Below the pieces are notes generated by a model. That model was given only the letters and a program-made list of their open reading frames with translations, did no database searches and had not been told where the DNA came from. Below, piece by piece: positions 16,773-23,616 of a DNA stretch of 33,703 nt (within the stretch, counting starts at the first letter, position 1; every line of letters begins with the position of its first letter). The position numbers and the translations under genes were made by a program. Origin of the DNA: Longimicrobiales bacterium (GTDB taxonomy: Bacteria > Gemmatimonadota > Gemmatimonadetes > Longimicrobiales > RSA9); NCBI GenBank assembly GCA_035764935.1, contig DASTYK010000003.1:1-33703 (forward strand). Reading direction: 5' to 3'.

Positions 16773-17735
16773 ATGGCGGAGTCGACGCGGCACGCCGGGA
16801 TCGACGGCGTGCCGCATGCACACCAGAAATCGACGCGACTCCTCGGTGCGCTGCTCGTCGTGCTGGCGGCAGCGCTCTGGGCCACGTTCGGGCTCTTCGC
16901 CAAACGCCTCTACGACGCCGGCTTCACACCGCTGGAGCTCGCAAGCATCCGCAACTGGGTCGGCTTCACGGGCATCGCGCTGCTCGCGCTGCCACGCCCG
17001 TCGCGGCTCCGCATTCGACCGCGCGACCTGCCGTTCTTCGCGGCCTACGGAATACCGGCCTTCGCGCTCTTCGCGCTCATGTTCCTGCTGACGCTGCAGC
17101 AGACCAGTGTGGCGATCGCCGTGTCGCTGCTGTACACGGCACCGGCGTTCGTCGTGGTGCTGTCCGCACTGATCTGGCGCGAGCGCCTGCCGCGCGCGCA
17201 CATCCTGGCGCTGGCGCTCGTGCTCGGGGGTGTACTGCTCGTGACGGGCGCCGTGAGCGCGCTCCAGGCGGGCGTCGCTTCACTGAGCGGCGCTGCACTG
17301 CTCACGGGCCTGCTGTCCGGCCTGACCTACGGCCTGTACACGCTCTTCAGCAAGTCCGCGACGGAGCGCTACCCCGACCCGATCGCGCCCGTGTTCTGGA
17401 TGTTCGCGTTCGCGATGCTGGCGCTCACGATCGTGCAGCCGCCGTTCGAAGCCATGGCACGCCCGCATGGCGAGTGGCCGGCACTGATTGCGCTCGGCAT
17501 CGTGCCGACGCTGCTGCCCTACCTGCTCTATCTCCAGGCACTGCGCTGGCTGCCAGCGAGCACGGCTGCGATGCTCGCGTCCGTCGAACCCGTGATCGCC
17601 GCACTCCTCGCCGCGACACTGCTCGGTGAGGGGCTCGATGCGACGCGCATTGCAGGCATCGCGATGATCGCGACTGCGGCGGCCATGCTGGCTCGGGAGA
17701 AGCCGGCGGTGCAGGATGCCAAGGTGATCATGTAG
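16773..17735 (+). CDS. EamA/DMT-superfamily transporter
   Basis: Inner-membrane permease of about 320 aa with ten predicted helices in two EamA repeats. The first repeat starts LLGALLVVLAAALWATFGLF, a classic EamA opening with GLFAKRLYDAGFTPLELASIRN. The second starts LLTGLLSGLTYGLYTLFSKS. The final helices include PVIAALLAATLLGEGLDATR, the conserved SLEPV-like region of this family. Known relatives export amino acids or other small metabolites; the substrate here is unknown. Start ATG 16773 lies two bases after the DUF2723 stop (CTGAGGATG), so the two are probably co-translated. It converges on the DUF2267 gene across a 45-bp gap containing a short repeat. Confidence 0.9.
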   Translation: MAESTRHAGIDGVPHAHQKSTRLLGALLVVLAAALWATFGLFAKRLYDAGFTPLELASIRNWVGFTGIALLALPRPSRLRIRPRDLPFFAAYGIPAFALFALMFLLTLQQTSVAIAVSLLYTAPAFVVVLSALIWRERLPRAHILALALVLGGVLLVTGAVSALQAGVASLSGAALLTGLLSGLTYGLYTLFSKSATERYPDPIAPVFWMFAFAMLALTIVQPPFEAMARPHGEWPALIALGIVPTLLPYLLYLQALRWLPASTAAMLASVEPVIAALLAATLLGEGLDATRIAGIAMIATAAAMLAREKPAVQDAKVIM

Positions 17736-17741
17736 CGGCTG

Positions 17742-17774
17742 TTTTACCACGGAGCGCACGGAGAGCACAGAGCT
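17742..17774. repeat. Short 9-bp-periodic intergenic repeat (CACGGAGCG type)
   Basis: Between two convergent genes lie three degenerate 9-bp units, CACGGAGCG, CACGGAGAG and CACAGAGCT (17748-17774), after TTTTAC. The same C-R-C-x-GAG periodicity appears in the terminal repeats at 26498-26534 and 26754-26790, suggesting one dispersed repeat family. Confidence 0.55.
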
Positions 17775-17780
17775 CCCGGG

Positions 17781-18200
17781 CTACACGCTCCAGAAGTCTG
17801 CGGCCTCCGGCGGCATGCGGGCGAGAACACGCTCGAGCGCCTGCTGGTCCACGTGCTTGCGCACTGCTCGCGCGACGTCGCTGATCGCCGAGTCCGGTGA
17901 GTAGTTGTGGTTCGGGCGCAGGGACTGGATCTCCCTGGTCATCGTCGCACGGTCCGTGAACTCCAGGCGCGGCTCCTCCGGATCCCAGTCGGCCACGAAG
18001 AGCGCTCGCAGGCCGGCCGGCAGCACGGTGGCAAAGCGGATCGCGTCCGCGATGGAGACGCGCCGGCGGAACGTGCGGAAGACCGCCTCCGTCGCCGTGT
18101 ACGCGGGGTTGGTGGTGGTGAAGCCGATGATGTCACGGAGGTCGACCAGATAATCGTAGAAATGGTCAGTAGCTCGCTGGTATTCCTGTGGAGCGGTCAT
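17781..18200 (-). CDS. DUF2267 domain-containing protein
   Basis: A soluble 139-aa protein. The core TATEAVFRTFRRRVSIADAI, followed by ATVLPAGLRALFVADW, matches the repeated unit of DUF2267, a small helical domain of unknown biochemical role seen in many bacteria. A second, shorter half follows (SDVARAVRKHVDQQALERVL, RMPPEAADFW). Its ATG at 18200 overlaps the stop of the upstream SDR gene by 4 bp, so it is the third cistron of an operon with the flavin reductase and the SDR fusion. Nothing suggests catalysis. Confidence 0.78.
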   Translation of the reverse strand: MTAPQEYQRATDHFYDYLVDLRDIIGFTTTNPAYTATEAVFRTFRRRVSIADAIRFATVLPAGLRALFVADWDPEEPRLEFTDRATMTREIQSLRPNHNYSPDSAISDVARAVRKHVDQQALERVLARMPPEAADFWSV

Positions 18201-19492
18201 TCTCTCCCATGTGTTGAGGCGCTACCAGCGGCATCCCGCATTTCCGCCGTCACCCGCACCACCTCGCCCGTCACCCCGCTCGCCGCGTCGGACAGCAGGA
18301 ACAGCACGACGTCCGCGATCTGCTCGCGCTTGACCCAGCGCTGTCGCGTCGGCATGTCGTTGCGGTTCTGGACCGTATCCACCATTCCGGGCGCGACCGC
18401 ATTCACGCGTACGCCGCTTTCCCGCTCCTCGGCAGCCAGCGCCTGTGTGAGCGCGACGACACCGGCCTTGGCCGCTGCGTACGCCCCGAGGTTCGCGGGC
18501 GCGGAGTCCGCCGCGGGCGATGCGAAGTTGACGATCGCGCCCCGCGACTCGCGCAGCAGCGGCAGCGCCGCGCGGGTCATGCAGGCCGCGGTTGCCACAT
18601 TGCGTGCATGCTCGTCGCGCCAGTCGGCGTCGCTCGTCTCGGAGACGGGTCCGGTCACACGCAGTCCACCCGCTGCGTTCACGAGTGCATCGAGACGACC
18701 GAACGAATCACGCGCAGCGGCGACGACGCGCTCGGCGCCGTCGTCGAGCGTGAGGTCCGCCTCGACCGCGATCACGCGCTCATCGCTGCCGAGGGACGTC
18801 GCATGCTGCTGCACGCTGCTGCTGCGCGCCGTGATGACGACACGCGCGCCCGCAGCGAGCAGTCGTGCTGCGATCGCATAGCCGACCTGGCCGGCATCAC
18901 CGACGCCGGTCACGATGACGACCCGTCCGTCCATGTCGTTTCTTCCTCTGCGTGTTCCTGTTTCCCCGGGCGCGAGTGGCCCGACCAGCCCGACCAGGCT
19001 GCCGGCGAGGAGCAGCGCACTCCAGGGCTGGAGGAGGGGGACGAATGCATTGGATGCGAACAGCACGCCGATGGCGGCACCGCCGATCGCCAGCGGCGCG
19101 ATGGAGGGGCCGCGCATTCCGAGTGCAACGAACAGCGAACCGGCCATGTAGGCGGGTGCCGCGAGCATGAGCATGGCGCCGAGCGCGCCCGCGCCGGACG
19201 TGGCGTTGTCGCTCACCGCGCCGCGCCACAGTCCTGCGAACGCGGCGGCCACGGCGAGCGCGAGGGCGAGCGCCAGGGCGCGCACGCGCGGATTCGCGTC
19301 CGGGTTCAGGAGGGGATCGCCGCCCCATGCGCCGGCTCCGAGCGCCGCCAGCGTCAGCGCGACGAGCACACCGGTCGCGCCGAGGAAGCCGCCGCCGGCG
19401 TACACGAGGCGCGCGGTCCCGACGGTGAGCGTGATGCCGAGTGCAATGCCACCCGCGAGTGCGACGGCTGCGATGCGCGACTGTCTCGTCAC
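18197..19492 (-). CDS. Six-helix membrane module fused in frame to a short-chain dehydrogenase/reductase
   Basis: One uninterrupted frame encodes two modules. Residues about 1-180 are a membrane domain with six hydrophobic segments (for example IAAVALAGGIALGITLTVGT, LGAMLMLAAPAYMAGSLFVA, SALLLAGSLVGLVGPLA). From residue 187 a classical SDR follows: nucleotide motif VVIVTGVGDAGQVGYAIAAR, NAAGG, the catalytic serine in IVNFASPAAD and YAAAKAG (Y-x3-K), ending around 431 aa. The GTG at 19492 overlaps the flavin-reductase stop (GTGA); a GTG at 19498 is an alternative. An ATG at 18934, with AGAGGA nine bases upstream, could start the SDR alone, so the locus may make a fusion, two proteins or both. 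Substrate unknown. Confidence 0.75.
   Translation of the reverse strand: MTRQSRIAAVALAGGIALGITLTVGTARLVYAGGGFLGATGVLVALTLAALGAGAWGGDPLLNPDANPRVRALALALALAVAAAFAGLWRGAVSDNATSGAGALGAMLMLAAPAYMAGSLFVALGMRGPSIAPLAIGGAAIGVLFASNAFVPLLQPWSALLLAGSLVGLVGPLAPGETGTRRGRNDMDGRVVIVTGVGDAGQVGYAIAARLLAAGARVVITARSSSVQQHATSLGSDERVIAVEADLTLDDGAERVVAAARDSFGRLDALVNAAGGLRVTGPVSETSDADWRDEHARNVATAACMTRAALPLLRESRGAIVNFASPAADSAPANLGAYAAAKAGVVALTQALAAEERESGVRVNAVAPGMVDTVQNRNDMPTRQRWVKREQIADVVLFLLSDAASGVTGEVVRVTAEMRDAAGSASTHGRE
18944..18949 (-). promoter_or_regulatory. Internal ribosome binding site before the SDR module
   Basis: On the minus strand AGAGGA lies nine bases before the ATG at 18934, exactly where the conserved SDR fold begins (MDGRVVIVTG). 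This is a better initiation signal than the one at the head of the long frame. It supports independent translation of a soluble dehydrogenase. Confidence 0.5.
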
Positions 19493-19971
19493 GGGCACAC
19501 GCGATGATAGCCGCCGCGGTAGTAGAGCAGCGGCTCACCCTCCACCGCATCTCCTGCCACGACCCGGCCGATGAAGATCGTGTGATCGCCGGCGACATGC
19601 TCCGTCGCGACGTTGCAGTCGACCCACGCCAGTGCGTCATCGAGCACGGGCGACCCTGTCACGGATTCGCGCCAGGCGACGCCCTCGAACTTGTCGGTGC
19701 CGTCGGCCTCGCCCGCGAAGCGTCGCGCGGTGCGCTCGTCGTCCGCGGCCAGCACGCTGATCGCGAAGGCACCCGCGTCACGGATGCAGTCGTGGGTGTC
19801 GGCGGAATGCTCGACGCAGACGAGCACGAGGGGCGGCTGCAGCGAGAGGGAGCTGAACGCGTTGGCGGTGAGCCCGCAGAGGGAGCCGTCGGACGCGCGG
19901 GCGGTGACCACCGCGACGCCCGTCGACCAGTGGCCCAGGATCCTGCGGAACTCGGCGGATTCGATCGGCAT
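19489..19971 (-). CDS. Flavin reductase family protein (FMN-binding split barrel)
   Basis: NAD(P)H:flavin oxidoreductase-like protein of about 160 aa, the normal family length. It opens with EFRRILGHWSTGVAVVTA and shows the FMN-binding segment GLTANAFSSLSLQPPLVLVC, followed by DCIRDAGAFAISVLA and HTIFIGRVV near the C-terminus, all typical of HpaC/RutF-like reductases. Such proteins supply reduced flavin to a partner monooxygenase; none is adjacent, so the partner is unknown. The ATG at 19971 is preceded by GCGAGG; longer frames upstream read through the divergent lipoprotein gene and are rejected. It is the first gene of a minus-strand operon with the SDR fusion and DUF2267 protein. Confidence 0.88.
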   Translation of the reverse strand: MPIESAEFRRILGHWSTGVAVVTARASDGSLCGLTANAFSSLSLQPPLVLVCVEHSADTHDCIRDAGAFAISVLAADDERTARRFAGEADGTDKFEGVAWRESVTGSPVLDDALAWVDCNVATEHVAGDHTIFIGRVVAGDAVEGEPLLYYRGGYHRVCP

Positions 19972-19993
19972 GGACCTCGCATCGGCGACCGCA

Positions 19994-20023
19994 TTGCGGG
20001 GGCCCATCGCCTTTCCGTAAACT
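19994..20023 (+). promoter_or_regulatory. Candidate sigma70-type promoter for the lipoprotein at 20057
   Basis: TTGCGG (19994-19999) and TAAACT (20018-20023) are separated by 18 bases, about 34 bases before the ATG at 20057. Placement in a divergent gap fits. The match is by eye only. Confidence 0.4.
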
Positions 20024-20056
20024 TGCCCGACCCTCAGGCTTGAGACGGACGGACGA

Positions 20057-21088
20057 ATGACGCGAGCGAGTCGGTACGCCCGGGCCGCGGCCCTCCTGAT
20101 TGTAGCGTTCCTCCCTGCATGCGACAACGTGAGCTGGGGCGGCGCGGACATCGCCGTGGTGCCACCGCCACCGCAGGCGACGGCCGCACCGGACACGCTC
20201 TCCCCGGACGCACCCGTCAATGAGCGGATGCCGACCGGTCCCGTGCTCTTCCACGTGATCCGCGACAGCGCGAGCGCGACCATGGTGCCGGTCGGCGAGG
20301 TGAGCGGCGACTCGCTGCTGCCCGTGCGTGCCGAGGGTGACGCGGGTGCGTACGGCCGTCGCCTGATCGCGGAGCAGATGCGCCAGGGTGCGGAGTTCGC
20401 CCTCTTCGCGGACGGGGTGAGGGCGGGCACGTTCGTCGTGAACAGCGCGGAGGTCCCGGAATCGCCCGATCCCTGCCTGCAGCAGCCGGTCGCGACCGGC
20501 TCGCTGGAGCTGGGTGCGGCAGCGGCCGGCGTGCGCGAGTTCATCGGCATCGCCAAGACGCATGCGCCCACGGTTGCCCGCCGGATCGATGAGCAGCTCG
20601 AAGTCTCCCGCACCATGCAGGTCGTGGGGCCGATCCTGGCCGAGCGCATGATCCGCGCGCGCGGGGCATCGCTGCCCGGCAACTGGCAGCGGGCGATGGA
20701 GCAGGTCACGCCCTTCCCTGCCGCGAACCAGCAGAGCGCCGCATTCGCGACCACGTTCCTGGTCGGCGACACGCTCGGGCCCGGCCTGGACAATGACGGC
20801 TACTCCCTGTTCTTCGTCGCGATCCCCGCGCTCGCCAGCTTCGATACCGTGTACGTCGACTACCGCGACTACGCAGAGGCCGGCAAGCAGGCACCGCGCG
20901 TCATCGACTTCATCGACTGGAACCGCGACGACCAGGTCGACCTGCTGATGGAGGTTTACGGCGTCAACGATCGCTGGTACGAGGCCGTGAGCCGCGGCGC
21001 CGACGGAAGCTGGCGCCGCGTGCTGCGCGATCGCTGCGAGCGGACGGCCGCACCCGTTGCGGAGGAAGCGCCCGACACCGTCGGCTGA
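20057..21088 (+). CDS. Uncharacterised lipoprotein
   Basis: A 343-aa protein not assigned to a known family. The N-terminus MTRASRYARAAALLIVAFLP followed by AC is a lipoprotein signal with lipobox LPAC, then a Pro-rich linker (VVPPPPQATAAPDT). The body has mixed alpha/beta composition without membrane segments. Its C-terminal part, VIDFIDWNRDDQVDLLMEVY followed by GVNDRWYEAV, resembles the calcium-loop-like D-x-N-x-D-D-x-D pattern of FG-GAP or VCBS-like repeats, and the preceding segment gives a value and its time course. It stands alone between the divergent flavin reductase and the cobalamin operon. Likely location is the outer or inner membrane surface; function unknown. Confidence 0.8.
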   Translation: MTRASRYARAAALLIVAFLPACDNVSWGGADIAVVPPPPQATAAPDTLSPDAPVNERMPTGPVLFHVIRDSASATMVPVGEVSGDSLLPVRAEGDAGAYGRRLIAEQMRQGAEFALFADGVRAGTFVVNSAEVPESPDPCLQQPVATGSLELGAAAAGVREFIGIAKTHAPTVARRIDEQLEVSRTMQVVGPILAERMIRARGASLPGNWQRAMEQVTPFPAANQQSAAFATTFLVGDTLGPGLDNDGYSLFFVAIPALASFDTVYVDYRDYAEAGKQAPRVIDFIDWNRDDQVDLLMEVYGVNDRWYEAVSRGADGSWRRVLRDRCERTAAPVAEEAPDTVG

Positions 21089-21180
21089 GGCGGCCGGCGC
21101 CGCGACCTGCTGCGAGCGGATCACCGCCACAGCTGCACGAGCGCTCCAGCTCACGATCCGCGGGACCGGCTGTGCTGCCC

Positions 21181-21209
21181 TTGCTCCGCCGCCGCACCGA
21201 GTCTAGACT
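21181..21209 (+). promoter_or_regulatory. Sigma70-like promoter of the cobalamin operon
   Basis: TTGCTC (21181-21186) and TAGACT (21204-21209) are separated by exactly 17 bases. The predicted start near 21216 lies just before the first paired base of the riboswitch aptamer at 21221. Position relative to the aptamer makes this the most credible promoter in the window. Confidence 0.65.
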
Positions 21210-21220
21210 CAATCCACATA

Positions 21221-21384
21221 CACGAACGGGGCCTTCCGGAAGTCCGGTGAAAAACCGGCGCGGCCCCGCCACTGTGAGAGGCCCGACCGCACGCGGTCGG
21301 TGTGGAACACCCGAAGATGCCACTGGGCTTTGCCCGGGAAGGCGGGTGTCTCTGCCTCGAGCCAGGAGACCGGTTCCGTTCGTG
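21221..21384 (+). ncRNA. Cobalamin riboswitch aptamer
   Basis: The classic B12 element is readable end to end. P1 pairs CACGAACGG (21221-21229) with CCGTTCGTG (21376-21384). Inside are GTCCGGTGAAAAACCGGCG, the invariant GCCACTGTGA (21268-21277), a P7-like hairpin CCGACCGCACGCGGTCGG, then GATGCCACTGGGC with GCCCGGGAAGGC, and the B12 box AGCCAGGAGACC (21360-21371). Known members bind adenosyl- or methylcobalamin and repress uptake or synthesis genes. Downstream are btuF, btuC, btuD and btuB, which confirms the role. Confidence 0.96.
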
Positions 21385-21452
21385 CCCGAGAGCAACCCCT
21401 TCGCGGGAAGGGTCCGGGTGCGAGCGTCGGCTGCAGCAACAGCCGTTCGTGC

Positions 21453-21486
21453 GCCCGCCCTTCCCACATGGAAGGACGGGCTTTTT
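21453..21486 (+). terminator. Riboswitch-controlled intrinsic terminator
   Basis: A stem of GCCCGCCCTTCC (21453-21464) with GGAAGGACGGGC (21470-21481) has one C/A mismatch, loop CACAT, and is followed by TTTTT (21482-21486). The segment GGAAGGG (21406-21412) can pair with CCCTTCC of the left arm as an antiterminator. The local hairpin CCCTT-CGCGGG-AAGGG (21397-21412) can sequester that antiterminator. This layout implies transcriptional OFF control when cobalamin is bound. Confidence 0.85.
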
Positions 21487-21520
21487 GTTCGCCAGAACTT
21501 CCGGGCGCGCACGCGCGGGT

Positions 21521-22594
21521 GTGCGCACCGACACTCACCGGAACGGCGCGGCTGCTGCCCTGCGCGCGCCGCACCTGCTGCTCGGGCTCGCACTGCCCCT
21601 GGCGGCAGCATGCGACGCACCTGTCGCACGCGACGTCGCACCGTCCGCGATCGTGGTCGTCGATGATGCCGGCGATACGCTGCGTCTCGACGCTCCCGCG
21701 ACGCGCATCGTCTCGATCGTTCCCGCACAGACGGAAATTCTGCTGGCGCTCGGCACCGGTGACCGCATCATCGCGCGCACCGATTTCGACACGCAGCCGG
21801 AGCTGGCGCACCTGCCCTCCACCGGCAACGGTCTCACGCCCAACGTCGAATGGATCGCCGCGCGTCGCCCTGACCTCGTGATCTCGTGGGCGGACGCGCA
21901 GTCGCGCTCCGTCGTCGCACGACTGTCCGCGCTCGGCATTCCCGCATACGCATCATCCGTCGAAACGATCAGCGACATGGTGCACAGCGTAGAACGCCTG
22001 GGCGCGCTCACCGGCCGCGCGGCCGCGGCCGACTCGATCGTGCGCGGCATCCGCGATACGCTCGCTGCAGTCGAGCGCGACGTCGCCCGACGTACACGCC
22101 CGCGCGTGATGTACGCGATCGGTGTCGACCCGCTCATGGTCGCGGGTCCCGGCACCTTCGTGCACGAGGCGCTCACCATCGCGGGCGGCGACAACGTCTT
22201 CGACGACACCCGCGCACGCTGGCCGGTGGTCAGCATCGAGGAAGTGATCCGCCGCGATCCCGACGTGATCGTGGTCGGCCTCGGGCGTACGCGTGCGGAG
22301 GCGGACTCGCTGATCGCCCGCCTGAGCGACACACCGGGGTGGCGCGAGCTGCGCGCCGTGCGCGAAGCACGTATCCACTGGGCAGATCCGTACCGGTTCA
22401 ACCGGCCGTCGCCCGACATCGGGGGGAACGCGCGGCGGCTGGCTGCGATGCTGGTGGAGGGTGGGCCGGCGGGGCCGGCGGGGCCGTCAGGGCCGGCGGG
22501 GCGAACGGCGGGAACGACAGCGGGATCGGGTGCGGCTCGCCCCGCCGGCCCCGACGGCCCCGCCGGCCCCGACAGCCCGAGTCCCCGCCGATGA
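21521..22594 (+). CDS. btuF: Cobalamin ABC transporter substrate-binding lipoprotein
   Basis: Periplasmic (lipid-anchored) vitamin B12-binding protein, about 357 aa. The GTG at 21521 is the first in-frame start after the riboswitch terminator. It gives a signal peptide LRAPHLLLGLALPLAAAC with lipobox AAAC. The class III binding-protein fold is clear: TRIVSIVPAQTEILLALGTG, IARTDFDTQPELAHLPSTG, VEWIAARRPDLVISWADAQS, VSIEEVIRRDPDVIVVGLG and the C-terminal SPDIGGNARRLAAML. An unusual 40-residue tail rich in Gly-Pro-Ala (GGPAGPAGPSGPAG, GPDGPAGPDSPSPRR) follows, encoded by an inverted repeat. The stop overlaps btuC by 4 bp (ATGA). Confidence 0.92.
   Translation: MRTDTHRNGAAAALRAPHLLLGLALPLAAACDAPVARDVAPSAIVVVDDAGDTLRLDAPATRIVSIVPAQTEILLALGTGDRIIARTDFDTQPELAHLPSTGNGLTPNVEWIAARRPDLVISWADAQSRSVVARLSALGIPAYASSVETISDMVHSVERLGALTGRAAAADSIVRGIRDTLAAVERDVARRTRPRVMYAIGVDPLMVAGPGTFVHEALTIAGGDNVFDDTRARWPVVSIEEVIRRDPDVIVVGLGRTRAEADSLIARLSDTPGWRELRAVREARIHWADPYRFNRPSPDIGGNARRLAAMLVEGGPAGPAGPSGPAGRTAGTTAGSGAARPAGPDGPAGPDSPSPRR
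22471..22570. repeat. 34-bp near-perfect inverted repeat in the 3' end of btuF
   Basis: The arms 22471-22504 and 22537-22570 match at 33 of 34 positions (single A/C mismatch at 22489) around a 32-nt loop. Each arm is itself built of 9-bp GGGCCGGCG-like tandem units (or their complement), which read as Gly-Pro-Ala/Asp in the btuF frame. The structure ends 20 bases before the btuC ATG. In the mRNA it would be a very stable hairpin. Confidence 0.92.
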
Positions 22595-23616
22595 CGCCCA
22601 CCCAGCTCGAGCTGCCCGCCGCGCACACTCGCGGCCGCACGCTGCCACGCCTGCTCATCATGCTCGCGCTCGCGGTCGCCTCGCTGCTCATCGCGATCGC
22701 CGCAGGCGCGGCCGCGATCCCGCTCGCGGACGTCGTACGCGCGCTGTTCGGTGCCGGTGATGCGACGACGCGCGCAATCGTGCTCGAGCTGCGGCTGCCG
22801 CGCGCCGCGCTCGCCTTCGTGGCCGGCGGTGGCCTGGCCGTCAGCGGCGCCGTGTTCCAGGCACTGCTGCGCAATCCGCTCGCTGACCCGTACGTGCTCG
22901 GCGTCTCCGGCGGCGCTGCCGTCGGCGCGATCGGCTGGATCGTGCTCGGTGCAGGCGCATACTCCGCCGGTGTGCCACTGGCTGCACTGCTCGGCGCCGT
23001 CGCTGCGGTGCTGCTCGTGTATCGCATCGCGCGCGGCGTCGGCGGCGCACTCGATACGCGCGTGCTGCTGCTCGCCGGTGTGGTCGTCGGTGCGTTCTGC
23101 AATGCCCTGATCATGCTGCTGCTCACGCTGGCCGACATGGAGAGCTTCCGCTCCGCCGTCTTCTGGATGATGGGCAGCCTCGCGGCGGCGCGCTGGGACA
23201 CGACACTGTTGCTGGCGGCGTACATGCTGCCCGGCCTGGTCGTGCTCATGGCGCAGGCGCGGGCGCTCGATCTGCTGCTGCTCGGCGAAGAGACCGCGCT
23301 GTTCCTGGGCACGCGCACGGAGCGGGTGAAGCTGATCGGCTACGGCGTTGCATCGCTGCTCGTCGCTGCGTCCGTTGCCGTGTGCGGCGTGATCGGCTTC
23401 GTCGGCCTGATCGTGCCGCACGCGGTGCGGCTCGCGTGGGGCAGCGAGCACCGGCTGCTGCTGCCCGCGTCGTTCCTGGGCGGTGGCGCACTGCTGCTGC
23501 TCGCCGACACGGGCGCACGCGTGCTCGCCGCGCCCTCCGAGCTGCCGGTCGGCGTCGTGACCGCGCTGGTCGGTGTGCCGCTGTTTGTCCTGCTGCTGAT
23601 GCGGGGGCGCGCATGA
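22591..23616 (+). CDS. btuC: Cobalamin ABC transporter permease
   Basis: FecCD/BtuC-type inner-membrane permease of 341 aa, the normal length, with about ten hydrophobic segments. Diagnostic stretches are LRLPRAALAFVAGGGLAVSG, VFQALLRNPLADPYVLGVSG, FWMMGSLAAARWD, VCGVIGFVGLIVPHAVRL (the coupling region to the ATPase) and LADTGARVLAAPSELPVGVV with TALVGVPLFVLLL at the end. Its ATG at 22591 overlaps the btuF stop, and its own stop overlaps the btuD start, both as ATGA. It moves cobalamin from the binding protein across the inner membrane. Confidence 0.95.
   Translation: MTPTQLELPAAHTRGRTLPRLLIMLALAVASLLIAIAAGAAAIPLADVVRALFGAGDATTRAIVLELRLPRAALAFVAGGGLAVSGAVFQALLRNPLADPYVLGVSGGAAVGAIGWIVLGAGAYSAGVPLAALLGAVAAVLLVYRIARGVGGALDTRVLLLAGVVVGAFCNALIMLLLTLADMESFRSAVFWMMGSLAAARWDTTLLLAAYMLPGLVVLMAQARALDLLLLGEETALFLGTRTERVKLIGYGVASLLVAASVAVCGVIGFVGLIVPHAVRLAWGSEHRLLLPASFLGGGALLLLADTGARVLAAPSELPVGVVTALVGVPLFVLLLMRGRA

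Noticed and set aside
14314-16821. 835-codon minus-strand open frame
   Set aside because: Antisense of the DUF2723 gene; biased Arg/Gln/His composition typical of GC-rich shadow frames.
21302-21520. Extension of btuF upstream to an ATG at 21302
   Set aside because: This start lies inside the riboswitch aptamer and the terminator would fall within the coding region; the signal peptide begins only after the GTG at 21521.
22398-23318. 306-codon minus-strand frame across btuC
   Set aside because: Ser/Ala/Thr-rich antisense frame with no domain; the plus strand encodes a clear BtuC.
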